From positions 124,001-188,000 of the forward strand of contig CAWDWG010000005.1 of NCBI GenBank assembly GCA_963805985.1: a DNA stretch of 64,000 nucleotides. The letters run 5' to 3'. Source of the DNA: Bog-257 sp963805985. Lineage in GTDB: Bacteria > Acidobacteriota > Terriglobia > Terriglobales > Acidobacteriaceae. Below, one piece after another: positions 25,583-34,310 of the stretch (the stretch's first letter is position 1; each line of letters opens with the position of its first letter). Below the pieces are notes generated by a model that saw only the letters and a program-made list of their open reading frames with translations, was not told the DNA's origin and did no database searches. A program made the translations under genes and the position numbers.

Positions 25583-25898
25583 CAGGCCGCTGAGAAATTC
25601 GTCCCACGTGCGCTTCGTAACAGGGCACGACTTCAGTATTTGCGTGAGAACCGCCTTTCGATTTCGTCACTGGTGTACTACAGCGGAAAATCCAGCGCCG
25701 TAGGCGCGAAATATCATAGCCCAGCACGTAGCCGAAGGCGGAGTGCTGGGTTAGTGGGAGAGGAACCAAAGTCCCCCGGGGACGACACGGTTCTCACGCA
25801 GACACTTCAGTCGTACCGGCAATCGGTTTATTTCTAGCCGGAGCCGGCTTCAGCCGGCGGCACGAAACCGGCGCGTCAGAGTTTTTTAGCAGTCCGTG
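25583..25898. repeat. Family A element interrupted by a family B element
   Basis: The outer ends CAGGCCGCTGAGAAATTC (25583) and GAGTTTTTTAGCAGTCCG (ends about 25896) are family A termini, and the interior retains TCGGTTTATTTCTAGCCG and GCCGGCTTCAGCCGGC. A family B copy sits within it. The remaining 25899-26102 has no gene. Confidence 0.6.
25636..25803. repeat. Family B inverted-repeat element, copy 3 (nested)
   Basis: 168 bp from GTATTTGCGTGAGAACC to GGTTCTCACGCAGAC, with extended pairing outward (GGGCACGACTTCAGT against CACTTCAGTCGTACC). The interior repeats GCGCCGTAGGCGCG, ATAGCCCAGCACG, GGAGTGCTGGGTTAGTGG and CCCCCGGGGACGAC of the 18.4-kb copies. Confidence 0.8.
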
Positions 25899-26102
25899 AA
25901 ACCGGCGCAGAAGATCTGCCGTCCCTGAAAGGACTCGGATAAACTAAATGCCGTCTACCCAGCGCTGAACCGCCCCAATCCGCGCAAAGACGGCGCGGCT
26001 TGGGGACCCGCTCGCGCTGGGCTATGATCTACCGTCGCGCTCCGCGAGACTGGGACATCGGCAATACCAACCCCTCAAGGCATTCTGTTATCGTCATTTC
26101 GA

Positions 26103-27992
26103 ATGCATCGCCTCATTCTTCTCGTCCTGTGCGTGGCGTTCGCAATGCCTATTTCCGCGAAAGAGCATTTTCAGCAGTCCGGCCCCGTCCATCTCGACAA
26201 GAAAGGCGAGAAGTGGGCGCGTGAGTCGCTGAAAAAGATGTCGCTGGAGCAGAAGGTCGGGCAGATGTTCATGATCTGGGCTCGCGCGGACTTCATGAAT
26301 GTGGCCAGCCCCGAGTACATCGATCTGCGCGACGCGATGCGCAAGTACCACATTGGAGGCTTCGGCGTTACCGTATCCTTCGAGGACGGCTTGCTGTTCA
26401 AGACGCCGCCCCTCGAAACCGCGATGCTCACCAATCAGCTGCAGCGCGATTCGGAGTTTCCTCTGATCTTCGCGGCGGATTTTGAACGCGGTCTTGCCTA
26501 CCGCCTGGAAGAGGTCACGAATTTTCCTCATGCTATGGCATTCGGTGCGACTCGCGATCCGGAGTTTGCTCGCGAGGCCGGCCGCATCACGGCGCGCGAA
26601 GCGCGTGCCATCGGAGTTCAATGGAACTGGTTTCCCGACGCTGACGTCAACTCCAATCCGGAGAATCCGGTAATCAACACGCGCTCCTTTGGCGAAGATC
26701 CGGTGCACGTAAGCAAGATGGTGACGGCTTACATCGAAGGCGCACACGAGTTCGGCATGCTGACCACGGCCAAGCACTTTCCTGGACACGGCGATACCGA
26801 TGTCGATTCGCACCTGGCTGTGCCGTCGATCAAGGGAGATAAATCCCATTTGGAGCGCGTCGAGTTTCCGCCGTTTCAGGCAGCCATCGCGGCAGACGTT
26901 GACGCGGTGATGGTGGCGCACGTACTCGCGCCTGCTCTCGACCCTGATCCCAACCATGTGGCGACGATTTCGCCGGCGATCGTCACCGGCGTGCTGAAGC
27001 AGCAACTTGGCTTCCATGGACTCGTCGTCACCGACGCGCTTAACATGCGAGCGTTGACCGAGCTGTTTCCTGAAGGAGGCGCAGTCGCCGCGGGTCGCGC
27101 TGCCGTCGAGGCGGTGAAGGCTGGCGATGACGTGCTGATCTTGCCGCCCGATCTCGACGGCGCCTACAACGGTCTGCTGCAAGCGGTGCGGAGCGGAGAG
27201 ATTCCCGAGTCGCGCATCGACGAGTCCGTGCTGAAGATCCTGCGCGCCAAAGCCTCCGTCGGCCTCAACAAGGCGACGGAAGTGGACATCAACGCCGTGA
27301 ATCGCATCGTGGCCACACCCACAAGCCAGGCCAAGGCCCAGGAGATTGCCGACGAGGCAGTTGCCCTGGTGCGCGACAATCATCGCGTACTGCCGCTCAA
27401 GGCGACGGCTCAGGGAACCAACCCGTCCCAGAATCCGTATCTCCCAACAGCGGAGAATCGCGCCTCGACCCTGGTTTTGATTTTCACCCCGGACCTCCGA
27501 TTGAATGCGGGCATGGTTCTGGCGAGGGAGATTCGGGCCAGGAGTGCAGGCGTCAAGGTGATGTACATCGATCCCCACAATGCGACATTCCTGGAGCCGC
27601 AGGTGATGGCTGCGGTGGAGCAGGCCAAAGTAGTGATTGCGGCCACCTATCTTGCACCGCAAGCGGGAGCGCCGAACAATACCTCCGTCCTGCAGAACGG
27701 CCAGGGATCGCTGTTGCAGAGTGTAGTGGAGAAGGCAGCGGACAAGACGGTAGTCGTAGCGATGGGAAATCCGTACATCGCGGCGCAGTTGCCGCAGGTG
27801 CAAACCTTCATCTGCACCTTCTCCGATGCTGAGGTGTCAGAGATGAGTGCGGTGAAGGCGCTCTTTGGAGAAATACCCATGCCTGGCCGATTGCCGGTGA
27901 CAATTCCGAACATCGCAAGCCGCGGCACCGGTCTGGGAGCGCGGCCGGCTTCCGCCGCGCAGGCATTAAGCTCAACGGGAGATCAACAATGA
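26103..27992 (+). CDS. Secreted GH3 beta-N-acetylhexosaminidase-like glycosidase
   Basis: 629 residues. Signal peptide MHRLILLVLCVAFAMPISA (cleavage near 19). The GH3 catalytic barrel resembles NagZ: KHFPGHGDTDVDSH near 225 holds the His/Asp acid-base loop specific for N-acetylhexosaminidases, and VVTDALNM carries the nucleophile Asp near 312. Residues beyond about 420 form the additional GH3 C-terminal domain (ADEAVALVRDNHRVLPL...VAMGNPYIAAQLPQVQTFICTF), absent from short cytoplasmic NagZ. It probably releases GlcNAc from peptidoglycan or chitin fragments in the periplasm. Its stop overlaps the next ATG by 4 bases, so it is coupled to the lipoprotein gene. Confidence 0.9.
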   Translation: MHRLILLVLCVAFAMPISAKEHFQQSGPVHLDKKGEKWARESLKKMSLEQKVGQMFMIWARADFMNVASPEYIDLRDAMRKYHIGGFGVTVSFEDGLLFKTPPLETAMLTNQLQRDSEFPLIFAADFERGLAYRLEEVTNFPHAMAFGATRDPEFAREAGRITAREARAIGVQWNWFPDADVNSNPENPVINTRSFGEDPVHVSKMVTAYIEGAHEFGMLTTAKHFPGHGDTDVDSHLAVPSIKGDKSHLERVEFPPFQAAIAADVDAVMVAHVLAPALDPDPNHVATISPAIVTGVLKQQLGFHGLVVTDALNMRALTELFPEGGAVAAGRAAVEAVKAGDDVLILPPDLDGAYNGLLQAVRSGEIPESRIDESVLKILRAKASVGLNKATEVDINAVNRIVATPTSQAKAQEIADEAVALVRDNHRVLPLKATAQGTNPSQNPYLPTAENRASTLVLIFTPDLRLNAGMVLAREIRARSAGVKVMYIDPHNATFLEPQVMAAVEQAKVVIAATYLAPQAGAPNNTSVLQNGQGSLLQSVVEKAADKTVVVAMGNPYIAAQLPQVQTFICTFSDAEVSEMSAVKALFGEIPMPGRLPVTIPNIASRGTGLGARPASAAQALSSTGDQQ

Positions 27993-28573
27993 ATACCGTG
28001 ACAACGAAAGCATTCCTGGCCGCCGCGATCGCGAGCATGGTACTGCTGCTGGCCGCGTGCAGCGTCAGTGTCGACGACAAGGACAAGAAGAATGAGAAGG
28101 TCGACATCAAAACGCCCTTCGCCAATCTGAAAGTCGATAGCAGCGATAAATCCGTGGACAACGGCATCCCGGTTTATCCCGGCGCCCACCTGCGTCCGCC
28201 TGATAAAGATGGGGACAATCACTCCGCCAACATCAACATGGGCGCCATGGGCTTCGGCCTGAAGGTGATCGCCGCCGAGTATGAAACCAGTGATTCGCCA
28301 GAAAAAGTCAAAGCATTTTACGAAGACAAGATGAAGCACTTCGGAAGTATCCTGACCTGCAACGGACACAGCGGTGGCTCCGACGTCCAATTGACGATTC
28401 ACACGAAGGACAATGGCGATGGAAAGCTGAGTTGCAAGGACACCAGTGGCGACGGCTGGGAGATCAAAGCCGGTACAGATGACGATCAGCATCTGGTTTC
28501 GATCGAGCCCAACGGCTCGGGCACCCGCTTTGGCACAGTGCTGGTGCAGACCAAGGGGAAGGATACGTTGTAA
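27989..28573 (+). CDS. Putative lipoprotein
   Basis: 194 residues. A lipoprotein signal ends in the lipobox LLAAC (about residue 25). The mature protein is hydrophilic and Asp/Lys-rich: SVSVDDKDKKNEKVDI, then GIPVYPGAHLRPPDKDGDNHSANINMGAMGFGLKVIAAEYETSDSPEKVKAFYEDKMKHFG. That section resembles envelope proteins in which a PYPGA segment is followed by a folded domain linked to SPEKVxxFYxxKL. A Cys pair at TCNGHS and LSCKD may form a disulfide. Translationally coupled (ATGA) to the GH3 gene, suggesting a joint role in envelope glycan turnover. Confidence 0.75.
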   Translation: MNTVTTKAFLAAAIASMVLLLAACSVSVDDKDKKNEKVDIKTPFANLKVDSSDKSVDNGIPVYPGAHLRPPDKDGDNHSANINMGAMGFGLKVIAAEYETSDSPEKVKAFYEDKMKHFGSILTCNGHSGGSDVQLTIHTKDNGDGKLSCKDTSGDGWEIKAGTDDDQHLVSIEPNGSGTRFGTVLVQTKGKDTL

Positions 28574-28707
28574 GAACAGCAGTTGGCAGTTAGCACTTGG
28601 CATTTAGTGTGCGTGCTACAGTGCTTCGCCGTTCTTGATTGTTATAGTTGGGTTTGGCTAAGTGCTAAATGCCAAATGCTAATTGCTGCTAGTTGCTAAT
28701 TGCTCGC
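28574..28707. repeat. Family D repeat region
   Basis: AGCAGTTGGCAGTTAGCACTTGGC at the left and, inverted, GCTAAGTGCTAAATGCCAAATGCTAATTGCTGC at the right, making a long imperfect hairpin around a central 30 bases. It lies between the lipoprotein and zinc-ribbon genes. Confidence 0.6.
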
Positions 28708-28728
28708 CGCTTCCTGTAACGTCGGCAC

Positions 28729-29454
28729 GTGGAACATCCCTGCTACCGATGTCAGGCTGACATTCAGGAAGGCGTTGCCTTCTGTCCACATTGCGGAGCT
28801 CCGCAGATTCGGGTTGCGCCGCCGGATAGTCCTCTCGCGAGTACGCCATCGGAGTCCGAAGCCCCGTTAGAGGCTTTTCCTTCGCCGCAATCTATGCCAC
28901 CTCAGTCGCCCTGGACGCCGGGTGGAACGCCCTATCCACCGCAGTCGGCGGCCATACAGTGGGATCTGGCGTGGCGAGGAGCCTTGCTCTGCGGAGTCGG
29001 CGCTGCCATCCTCTCCGCCATTCCCCTCGTCTCGGTCGGCTGCTGTCTTTGGATCCTCGGCGCCGGAGCTCTTTCGGTGTCGCTCTACCAGAAGCGCGTG
29101 CCGGGCACGCTGATCACCCCCGGCATGGGAATGAGACTGGGCGCGCTTGCCGGCGCATTCGGATTTGCGGTCCACGCCATTGTGACGGCAGTTTCCTTCG
29201 TGACGCTGCGCTCCACCGGTGATTTCCGCAAAGCCATGGAAGATCAGATGCAGAAGCAGATGGCGAGCAATCCCGATCCCAAAGTGCAGGCGATGATGCA
29301 GCAAATGTTTGACTGGATGAGTTCGCCGCAAGGCGCGGCTACGCTCATTGTTGTGGCGTTACTGTTCATGGGCGTCGTGTTTGTCGTCTTCAGCGCGGCG
29401 GGCGGAGCGTTGGGAGCGTCGATGTTTCGCGGCGGCCGGCGAGAGTTTAGGTAA
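28729..29454 (+). CDS. Zinc-ribbon multi-span membrane protein
   Basis: 241 residues from a GTG start. An N-terminal zinc ribbon (CYRCQ at 5-9, CPHCG at 19-23) and a Pro/Ser-rich linker (about 35-75) precede three hydrophobic segments: GALLCGVGAAILSAIPLVSVGCCLWILGAG, LGALAGAFGFAVHAIVTAVSFV, and ATLIVVALLFMGVVFVVFSAAGGALGA. Between the last two is a Met/Gln-rich helix (MEDQMQKQMASNPDPKVQAMMQQMFDWM). The architecture recalls other Acidobacterial zinc-ribbon membrane proteins of unknown role. Flanked on both sides by family D repeats, so it is probably its own transcription unit. Confidence 0.75.
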   Translation: MEHPCYRCQADIQEGVAFCPHCGAPQIRVAPPDSPLASTPSESEAPLEAFPSPQSMPPQSPWTPGGTPYPPQSAAIQWDLAWRGALLCGVGAAILSAIPLVSVGCCLWILGAGALSVSLYQKRVPGTLITPGMGMRLGALAGAFGFAVHAIVTAVSFVTLRSTGDFRKAMEDQMQKQMASNPDPKVQAMMQQMFDWMSSPQGAATLIVVALLFMGVVFVVFSAAGGALGASMFRGGRREFR

Positions 29455-29456
29455 AG

Positions 29457-29575
29457 CAGCAATTAGCAATTAGCGATTAGCCTAAGGCTAGGAGCATCGG
29501 TTGAAGCTAGTCGGGAGGAACGGTCCGTGATCGGGGATCGTGGGTTTCGCTAAGTGCTAACTGCTAATTGCTGCT
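29457..29575. repeat. Family D repeat region
   Basis: AGCAGCAATTAGCAATTAGCG after the stop and, inverted, CGCTAAGTGCTAACTGCTAATTGCTGC at 29549-29575, enclosing about 70 bases. Same design as 28574-28707. Confidence 0.6.
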
Positions 29576-29622
29576 TTCCGCATTTGCCCCGCACCTTGCC
29601 GATTGCGTATGATTCGAGCGGA

Positions 29623-30204
29623 ATGATGAAGGCCTCGACTCACTCTCCCAATCTTCGCGAGAAAGCGCAAATCCTCTCCGGCTCTGAAATCGAGCGCACT
29701 CTGGTACGCCTGGCGCATGAAATTCTGGAGAAAAATGACGGCGTCGGCAACCTCGGCCTGGTGGGCATCATGCGCCGCGGCGTGCCGCTGGCGCAGCGGC
29801 TGGCGAAGATTCTGGGCCGCATCGAGAAGACGGAAGTACCCGTCGGCACGCTCGACATCACGCTCTATCGCGACGATCTCTCCACCATCGGCCTGCGCCC
29901 CGAGGTCAAGAAGAGCACGATGGAATTCAACATCCAGGACAAAGACATCGTCCTGGTGGATGACGTTCTCTACACCGGGCGCACCGCTCGCGCCGCGCTG
30001 GATGCGCTGTTCGATCACGGCCGGCCGCGCCGCATTCAACTTTGCGTGCTCATCGACCGCGGACATCGCGAGCTGCCCATTGAAGCCAGTTTTGTGGGCC
30101 GCAAGATTCAGACCTCCCTCAACGAAATCATCGAAGTGCGACTGCGGGAATTGGACGACGCCGACAAGGTGCTGCTGATGGAGCAGGTGCCGGAAGGACA
30201 ATGA
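29623..30204 (+). CDS. pyrR: Pyr operon regulator / uracil phosphoribosyltransferase
   Basis: 193 residues from ATG 29623. PRTase fold: the PRPP loop VLVDDVLYTGRTARAALDAL is near 109-128; upstream LVGIMRRGVPLAQRLAKIL and VPVGTLDITLYRDDLSTIG are typical of PyrR. PyrR binds pyr mRNA in response to UMP and can make UMP from uracil. It heads the pyrR-pyrB unit, with its stop overlapping the pyrB ATG by 4 bases. I saw no convincing PyrR-binding attenuator loop in the 47 bases before the start, which instead adjoins a family D repeat, so the regulatory role here is assumed from the family. Confidence 0.93.
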   Translation: MMKASTHSPNLREKAQILSGSEIERTLVRLAHEILEKNDGVGNLGLVGIMRRGVPLAQRLAKILGRIEKTEVPVGTLDITLYRDDLSTIGLRPEVKKSTMEFNIQDKDIVLVDDVLYTGRTARAALDALFDHGRPRRIQLCVLIDRGHRELPIEASFVGRKIQTSLNEIIEVRLRELDDADKVLLMEQVPEGQ

Positions 30205-31109
30205 AGCCCACACTGGGTTCGCTGCTAAGCATCAACCAGCTTACGACCGACCAGATCGAGGCCATCCTGGCGCTGGCCCGGCGGATGGATCCGAATCGTC
30301 CCTCGCGGCTGCTGCATGGCAAGCGCGTGGTGCTGCTCTTCTACGAAGCCTCGACGCGGACGCGCGCATCCTTCGATTTTGCCGCCAAAGCTCTCGGCGC
30401 GATGACGACGCTGGTTACGACGACGTCCTCCAGCATCGAAAAGGGCGAGTCGCTGATCGATACCGGCTGGACCATTCAGGCCATCGGCGCCGACGTGATC
30501 GTGATGCGGCATCCCAATAGCGGCTCGGCACACCTGATGGCGCGATACATGGCCGTGCCGGTGGTGAACGCCGGTGACGGCATGCACCAACATCCTTCGC
30601 AGGGGCTGCTGGACGCGCTGACGATTCTGAATCACAAGAAACAGCTGCGCGGGCTGCACGTCGTCATTGTCGGTGACGTCTATCACAGCCGGGTGGCGCG
30701 ATCGAATGCGGAGTTGCTGTCGCGCTTTGGGGCTGACGTGATTTTCTGCGGGCCGCGTGACTTCGTGCCGGAGATTGCCGCCACGCTGGCGCCAGGAGTA
30801 ACCGTCAACCACGATCTGAATGCCGCGTTACAGGGCGCGGATGTGGTGATGGCGCTGCGTGTGCAAAAAGAGCGGCTACAGGGCCGTCATCACAGCGTGG
30901 AAGATTACGTCTCTCATTATCAGGTGACGCCGCAGCGCATGAGGCTGGCCAAGCCCGATGCCATACTGATGCATCCTGGGCCGGTCATCCGGGGAATAGA
31001 ACTGGCGAGCGAAGTTGCCGACGGACCGCAATCGGTGATTCACGAGCAGGTCCGCAACGGAGTGAAGACGCGCATGGCGATCCTGGCGATGGCGCTGGGA
31101 GCTGCGTGA
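30201..31109 (+). CDS. pyrB: Aspartate carbamoyltransferase catalytic subunit
   Basis: 302 residues. The carbamoyl-phosphate loop STRTRASFD is at about 51; VMRHPNSGSAHLMARY, NAGDGMHQHPSQGLLDALTI (the HPxQ motif), VIVGDVYHSRVARSN, and MHPGPVIRGIEL near the C-terminus define ATCase. It condenses carbamoyl phosphate and aspartate. The ATGA overlap with pyrR shows coupling. No pyrI regulatory subunit gene follows. The order pyrR-pyrB-pyrC is normal, but here a 277-base repeat-filled gap separates pyrB from pyrC. Confidence 0.97.
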   Translation: MKPTLGSLLSINQLTTDQIEAILALARRMDPNRPSRLLHGKRVVLLFYEASTRTRASFDFAAKALGAMTTLVTTTSSSIEKGESLIDTGWTIQAIGADVIVMRHPNSGSAHLMARYMAVPVVNAGDGMHQHPSQGLLDALTILNHKKQLRGLHVVIVGDVYHSRVARSNAELLSRFGADVIFCGPRDFVPEIAATLAPGVTVNHDLNAALQGADVVMALRVQKERLQGRHHSVEDYVSHYQVTPQRMRLAKPDAILMHPGPVIRGIELASEVADGPQSVIHEQVRNGVKTRMAILAMALGAA

Positions 31110-31153
31110 GGCGAATGCAGTTTTCGTCGTTACATGCGGTTTTCGTCATTTGG

Positions 31154-31237
31154 ATATTTCGCGGAGGGTTTGCGGGTCGAGCACGCCTTGCGAGGATATT
31201 TCGCGGAGAGTACGCGGGTGGAGTACGCCTTCAGGCG
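31154..31237. repeat. 42-bp tandem duplication between pyrB and pyrC
   Basis: ATATTTCGCGGAGGGTTTGC... starting at 31154 recurs at 31196 as ATATTTCGCGGAGAGTACGC..., period 42, with a few mismatches. Both copies continue with GCGGGT.GAG.ACGCCTT. To the right the palindromes ACGCCTTCAGGCGT and GCGCTTTAGCGC follow. The gap 31110-31386 contains no gene. Confidence 0.65.
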
Positions 31238-31386
31238 TACATATAGCAGGGTGACAGTAGTCCGCGCTTTAGCGCCTGAGGTAACGCTTCCTACCTCAGC
31301 GGCTAAAGCAGGTTTCTTACTGAGTCGTCAACTGCACCGCTGAAGCGGTGCTCCACCCAAGGTGTGAAGTTCTGTTAGAGAGTCAA

Positions 31387-32670
31387 ATGGAATCGCTTCT
31401 CATTCAACGCGGGCGGGTAATCGATCCGGCGAGCGGCATCGATCAGGAGATGGATGTCTTACTGCGCGACGGCCGCGTTGCCGCGGTCGCCCCTCCGGGC
31501 GAGCTGCGCGGCCAGGCGAAGCAAACGCTGAACGTGCGCGGAGCAATCGTCGTCCCCGGCCTCATCGATATGCATGTGCATTTGCGCGAGCCGGGACACT
31601 CGCACAAGGAGACGATCGCGACCGGCACGGCCGCGGCTGCCGCCGGGGGATTTACCTCCGTCTGCTCGATGCCCAACACCGGTCCGGTGAACGATTCCGC
31701 CGACATCACGCTCTGGAAGCTGCACCCCGAGCGTGGCGCTCTGGTGAACGTTTTTCCAGTTGCCGCCGCGACGGTTGGCAGCGCCGGCGAGAAGCTGACA
31801 AACTTCGCGGCGCTTAAGAAAGCCGGCGCGGTCGCGGTGAGCGATGATGGCAGGCCGATTCTCGACGACAAAGTGATGCGTGAAGCGCTGCGCAGGGCGG
31901 CGCGGCTCAAGATGACCGTGGTGCAGCACGCGGAAGATACCAACGTGACCGTGGGCTGCTCGATGAATTATGGCGCAACCTCGTTCCGGCTGGGCGTGCA
32001 TGGCATGCCGAATTCGGCGGAGTCGAGCATTGTGGAACGCGACATTAAGCTGGCGCGCGAAACCAAAGGGCATGTGCACGTCGCGCATCTCTCGACGCAC
32101 GAGGCGCTGGAGGCGGTGCGCCGCGCGAAGAAAGCCAAGCTTCGAGTCACTGCGGAGGTTACGCCGCACCATTTCACGCTGATCGACGAGAATGTCGGCG
32201 AGTTCGACACCAACTACAAGATGAATCCGCCTCTACGGTCGGCGGCCGATCGCGATGCGATGATTGCCGGAATCCTTGACAGAACGATTGATGCGATCGC
32301 CACCGATCACGCGCCACATGCCTTTCACGAGAAGCAGGTCGAGTTCGAGCGCGCGGCTTTCGGTATCACCGGCCTGGAAACCGCGCTGCCGATCGTACTC
32401 ACCGTGCTGCATCATCACTTCAAATTGCCGCTGTGGCGCATTGTCGAGCTGCTCTCGACCAATCCGGCGAAGATCTTCAGCCTGACTGGACGCGGCACGC
32501 TCGCCAAGGGCGCACATGCTGACGTAACCATCTTCGATCCCAAGAAGAAGTGGACCTTCGACGCATCGCAATCGCTTTCGAAATCGAGGAATACCCCGTT
32601 TGACGGTTGGAGTTTTACCGGGCGAGCGGTGATGACGATTGTGGATGGGAAGGTCGTGCACGAGGGGTAG
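31387..32670 (+). CDS. pyrC: Dihydroorotase
   Basis: 427 residues from ATG 31387. Class I dihydroorotase: the zinc motif DMHVHLREPG (His63, His65), then GGFTSVCSMPNTGPVND, HAEDTNV, and the catalytic/zinc Asp307 in TDHAPH. It ends with LAKGAHADVTIFDPKKKW, the standard amidohydrolase tail. It closes the dihydroorotate ring from carbamoyl aspartate, following PyrB. It is probably still driven by the pyrR promoter unless the intervening repeats carry their own. An in-frame upstream ATG at 31348 would add 13 unconserved residues. Confidence 0.97.
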   Translation: MESLLIQRGRVIDPASGIDQEMDVLLRDGRVAAVAPPGELRGQAKQTLNVRGAIVVPGLIDMHVHLREPGHSHKETIATGTAAAAAGGFTSVCSMPNTGPVNDSADITLWKLHPERGALVNVFPVAAATVGSAGEKLTNFAALKKAGAVAVSDDGRPILDDKVMREALRRAARLKMTVVQHAEDTNVTVGCSMNYGATSFRLGVHGMPNSAESSIVERDIKLARETKGHVHVAHLSTHEALEAVRRAKKAKLRVTAEVTPHHFTLIDENVGEFDTNYKMNPPLRSAADRDAMIAGILDRTIDAIATDHAPHAFHEKQVEFERAAFGITGLETALPIVLTVLHHHFKLPLWRIVELLSTNPAKIFSLTGRGTLAKGAHADVTIFDPKKKWTFDASQSLSKSRNTPFDGWSFTGRAVMTIVDGKVVHEG

Positions 32671-32736
32671 AAGGAGACGCGGATTCCCCGGTTCTCCCCA
32701 TGGGCTGCTGACAACTTTCAGTGACATTTTGGATCG

Positions 32737-33561
32737 TTACGGGTTCTTGGTGGGCTGCATGTTGTACTGAGCCTTCTCCCAGCTCTTGCTATTTCCTTTT
32801 TGCCCGATAAGTTCGACTTGTTGGTTCTCCACGATCCAGCGCGCCGGGTAATAGCCGCTCCAAAGCAAGGAGCAGTGTTTTTGATTCGATTCGCAGACCA
32901 GCATCGATTGCGTTGTCTTAGATTGCTCGCCGGAGTCGAAGGAAGCGCTTGCCCTGACTTCATATCGCTTTCCCATTGGCATTGGCGTGATATCAGAGAC
33001 GTAAACGACCAACGGATATTTCGTCAGGTCAGCGCCCGGAAACTGCGGTGGAACCCCTTTCGCTTGTGCCGGCGAATGCAGGGGAAGATCGGGTTGCGAA
33101 ACTCCGGTTCTAAAGTTCACCTCCACGTTGATCATAACTGGAATCGGTTTTCCGTCCTTCGTGGCGGGCTTGAAGCGCCACTTTTTCACCGCGGCGACGG
33201 CTTCCTCGTCTAATCCCATGCCCAGTTTGCGCACAACCTTGATTTGCTTCGGGGTTCCGTCGGTGTCGATGATCAGCCAAATGACAACCGTTCCTTGATA
33301 GCCGGCTATGCGCGCAGCTTCGGGATAATTTGGGTCGGGTGTATAGATCGCCTTTGGTGCTCCGACCGCCCCTCCGACACGAGCCGGAACTGAATTGACA
33401 GGCCCGGCGCTACCTCCAGGCGGACTGACACCTCCGGCATCGGAACCGGACGAGTTGGTTTGTGATGGTGCTTGCGGACTGGAAGGAGCCGGACTCGTCT
33501 CCTGGGCGCACAGCCATGGAACAACAAAGCCCAACAGCGCAATGCATAAGGCTTTTTTCAT
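32737..33561 (-). CDS. Secreted TonB C-terminal domain protein
   Basis: 274 residues from ATG 33561 (a longer frame to 33627 has no better signal). Signal peptide MKKALCIALLGFVVPWLCAQ. A Ser/Pro/Gly-rich linker (to about 70) precedes one TonB C-terminal box: TPDPNYPEAARIAGYQGTVVIWLIIDTDGTPKQIKVVRKLGMGLDEEAVAAVKKWRF. The remaining 125 residues include LVVYVSDITPMPMGKRYEVRAS and a Cys pair (MLVCESNQKHCSLLW). With a cleavable signal and no anchor, this is not a classical TonB; such proteins are abundant in Acidobacteriota and their role is unknown. Monocistronic. Confidence 0.82.
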   Translation of the reverse strand: MKKALCIALLGFVVPWLCAQETSPAPSSPQAPSQTNSSGSDAGGVSPPGGSAGPVNSVPARVGGAVGAPKAIYTPDPNYPEAARIAGYQGTVVIWLIIDTDGTPKQIKVVRKLGMGLDEEAVAAVKKWRFKPATKDGKPIPVMINVEVNFRTGVSQPDLPLHSPAQAKGVPPQFPGADLTKYPLVVYVSDITPMPMGKRYEVRASASFDSGEQSKTTQSMLVCESNQKHCSLLWSGYYPARWIVENQQVELIGQKGNSKSWEKAQYNMQPTKNP

Positions 33562-33648
33562 CGCTCCATTATCCGTCTCAGTACCAAATGTCTCCACAAA
33601 AATTGTCACGGACGGTAAGCTGACCATCGGCCTAGGTAGAGCTGGCCC

Positions 33649-34188
33649 TCAGGCCGGCGTCTTGGCAGAGTATCCAGCCGGCGACACCGTCGCGGGCATC
33701 GATGACGCGATTAGCAGCGAGCCCGCTGCTCCCAACATCAATCCCAGCACGAACCGAACCATCATCCAGTTGTCGTGCAGGCCGGCGAATTCAGCCGCCG
33801 CGTCGATGACATTGATCGCTGCTGCTGCAATCAGGACTCGCAGGGCAATCTTCCGCGAGGTTCGCAGCAATAGCCCAACCGCTGCTCCGATGTAGATTCC
33901 AAGACATCGCGCGCAGACGGCGACGGGCGCCCCAAACAGCCAGAACGAGCGCTCAGGGCGTTGATGGCAGACGAGGGCGAAGCCGCGTTGCAGGACGAAG
34001 GCGAGGATCACGAAGCCGTGAGTCGAGAAGTAAGGTGCGGCAAGAGCCGCGCCTAGAAGTGCGATCGGGACAAACGTCCACCAGCCCCAGCAGAAAACGA
34101 GCGTGGACCGACTTTCGCTTTGAAGGGGCGCAGCTTCAGCTGCGCCGTACGGCACGACAGAGAACTGGGCTTTAGCCCCGAAGGTCAT
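33649..34188 (-). CDS. DUF2085 membrane protein with repeat-derived ends
   Basis: 179 residues. The core is typical DUF2085: FALVCHQRPERSFWLFGAPVAVCARCLGIYIGA, where CHQRP and CARC are the conserved cysteine motifs, between hydrophobic segments (WWTFVPIALLGAALAAPYF, ALRVLIAAAAINVIDAAAEF, VRFVLGLMLGAAGSLLIASS). Function unknown. Oddly, the first 25 residues (MTFGAKAQFSVVPYGAAEAAPLQS) are encoded by a GCGCAGCTTCAGCTGCGC-type palindromic repeat and the final KTPA-stop by a GCTGGCCCTCAGGCCGGC-type repeat. The original start may have been lost or lie further downstream at a rare codon. Confidence 0.75.
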   Translation of the reverse strand: MTFGAKAQFSVVPYGAAEAAPLQSESRSTLVFCWGWWTFVPIALLGAALAAPYFSTHGFVILAFVLQRGFALVCHQRPERSFWLFGAPVAVCARCLGIYIGAAVGLLLRTSRKIALRVLIAAAAINVIDAAAEFAGLHDNWMMVRFVLGLMLGAAGSLLIASSMPATVSPAGYSAKTPA

Positions 34189-34310
34189 TCGTTCTCCTGA
34201 ACCGTTCGCATAATTGGATGAAGTCGAGATCCCTCAGCGGCTAAAGCCGAGTATCGTCTGCCCTCATGGCACGCCTGAAGGCGTGCCCCTTCAAAGCGTC
34301 CGGGAAGAGT

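Noticed and set aside
29576..29622. PyrR-binding attenuator before pyrR
   Set aside because: The region is short and no anti-antiterminator with the ARUCC/UCCAGAGAGGCU-like loop was found.
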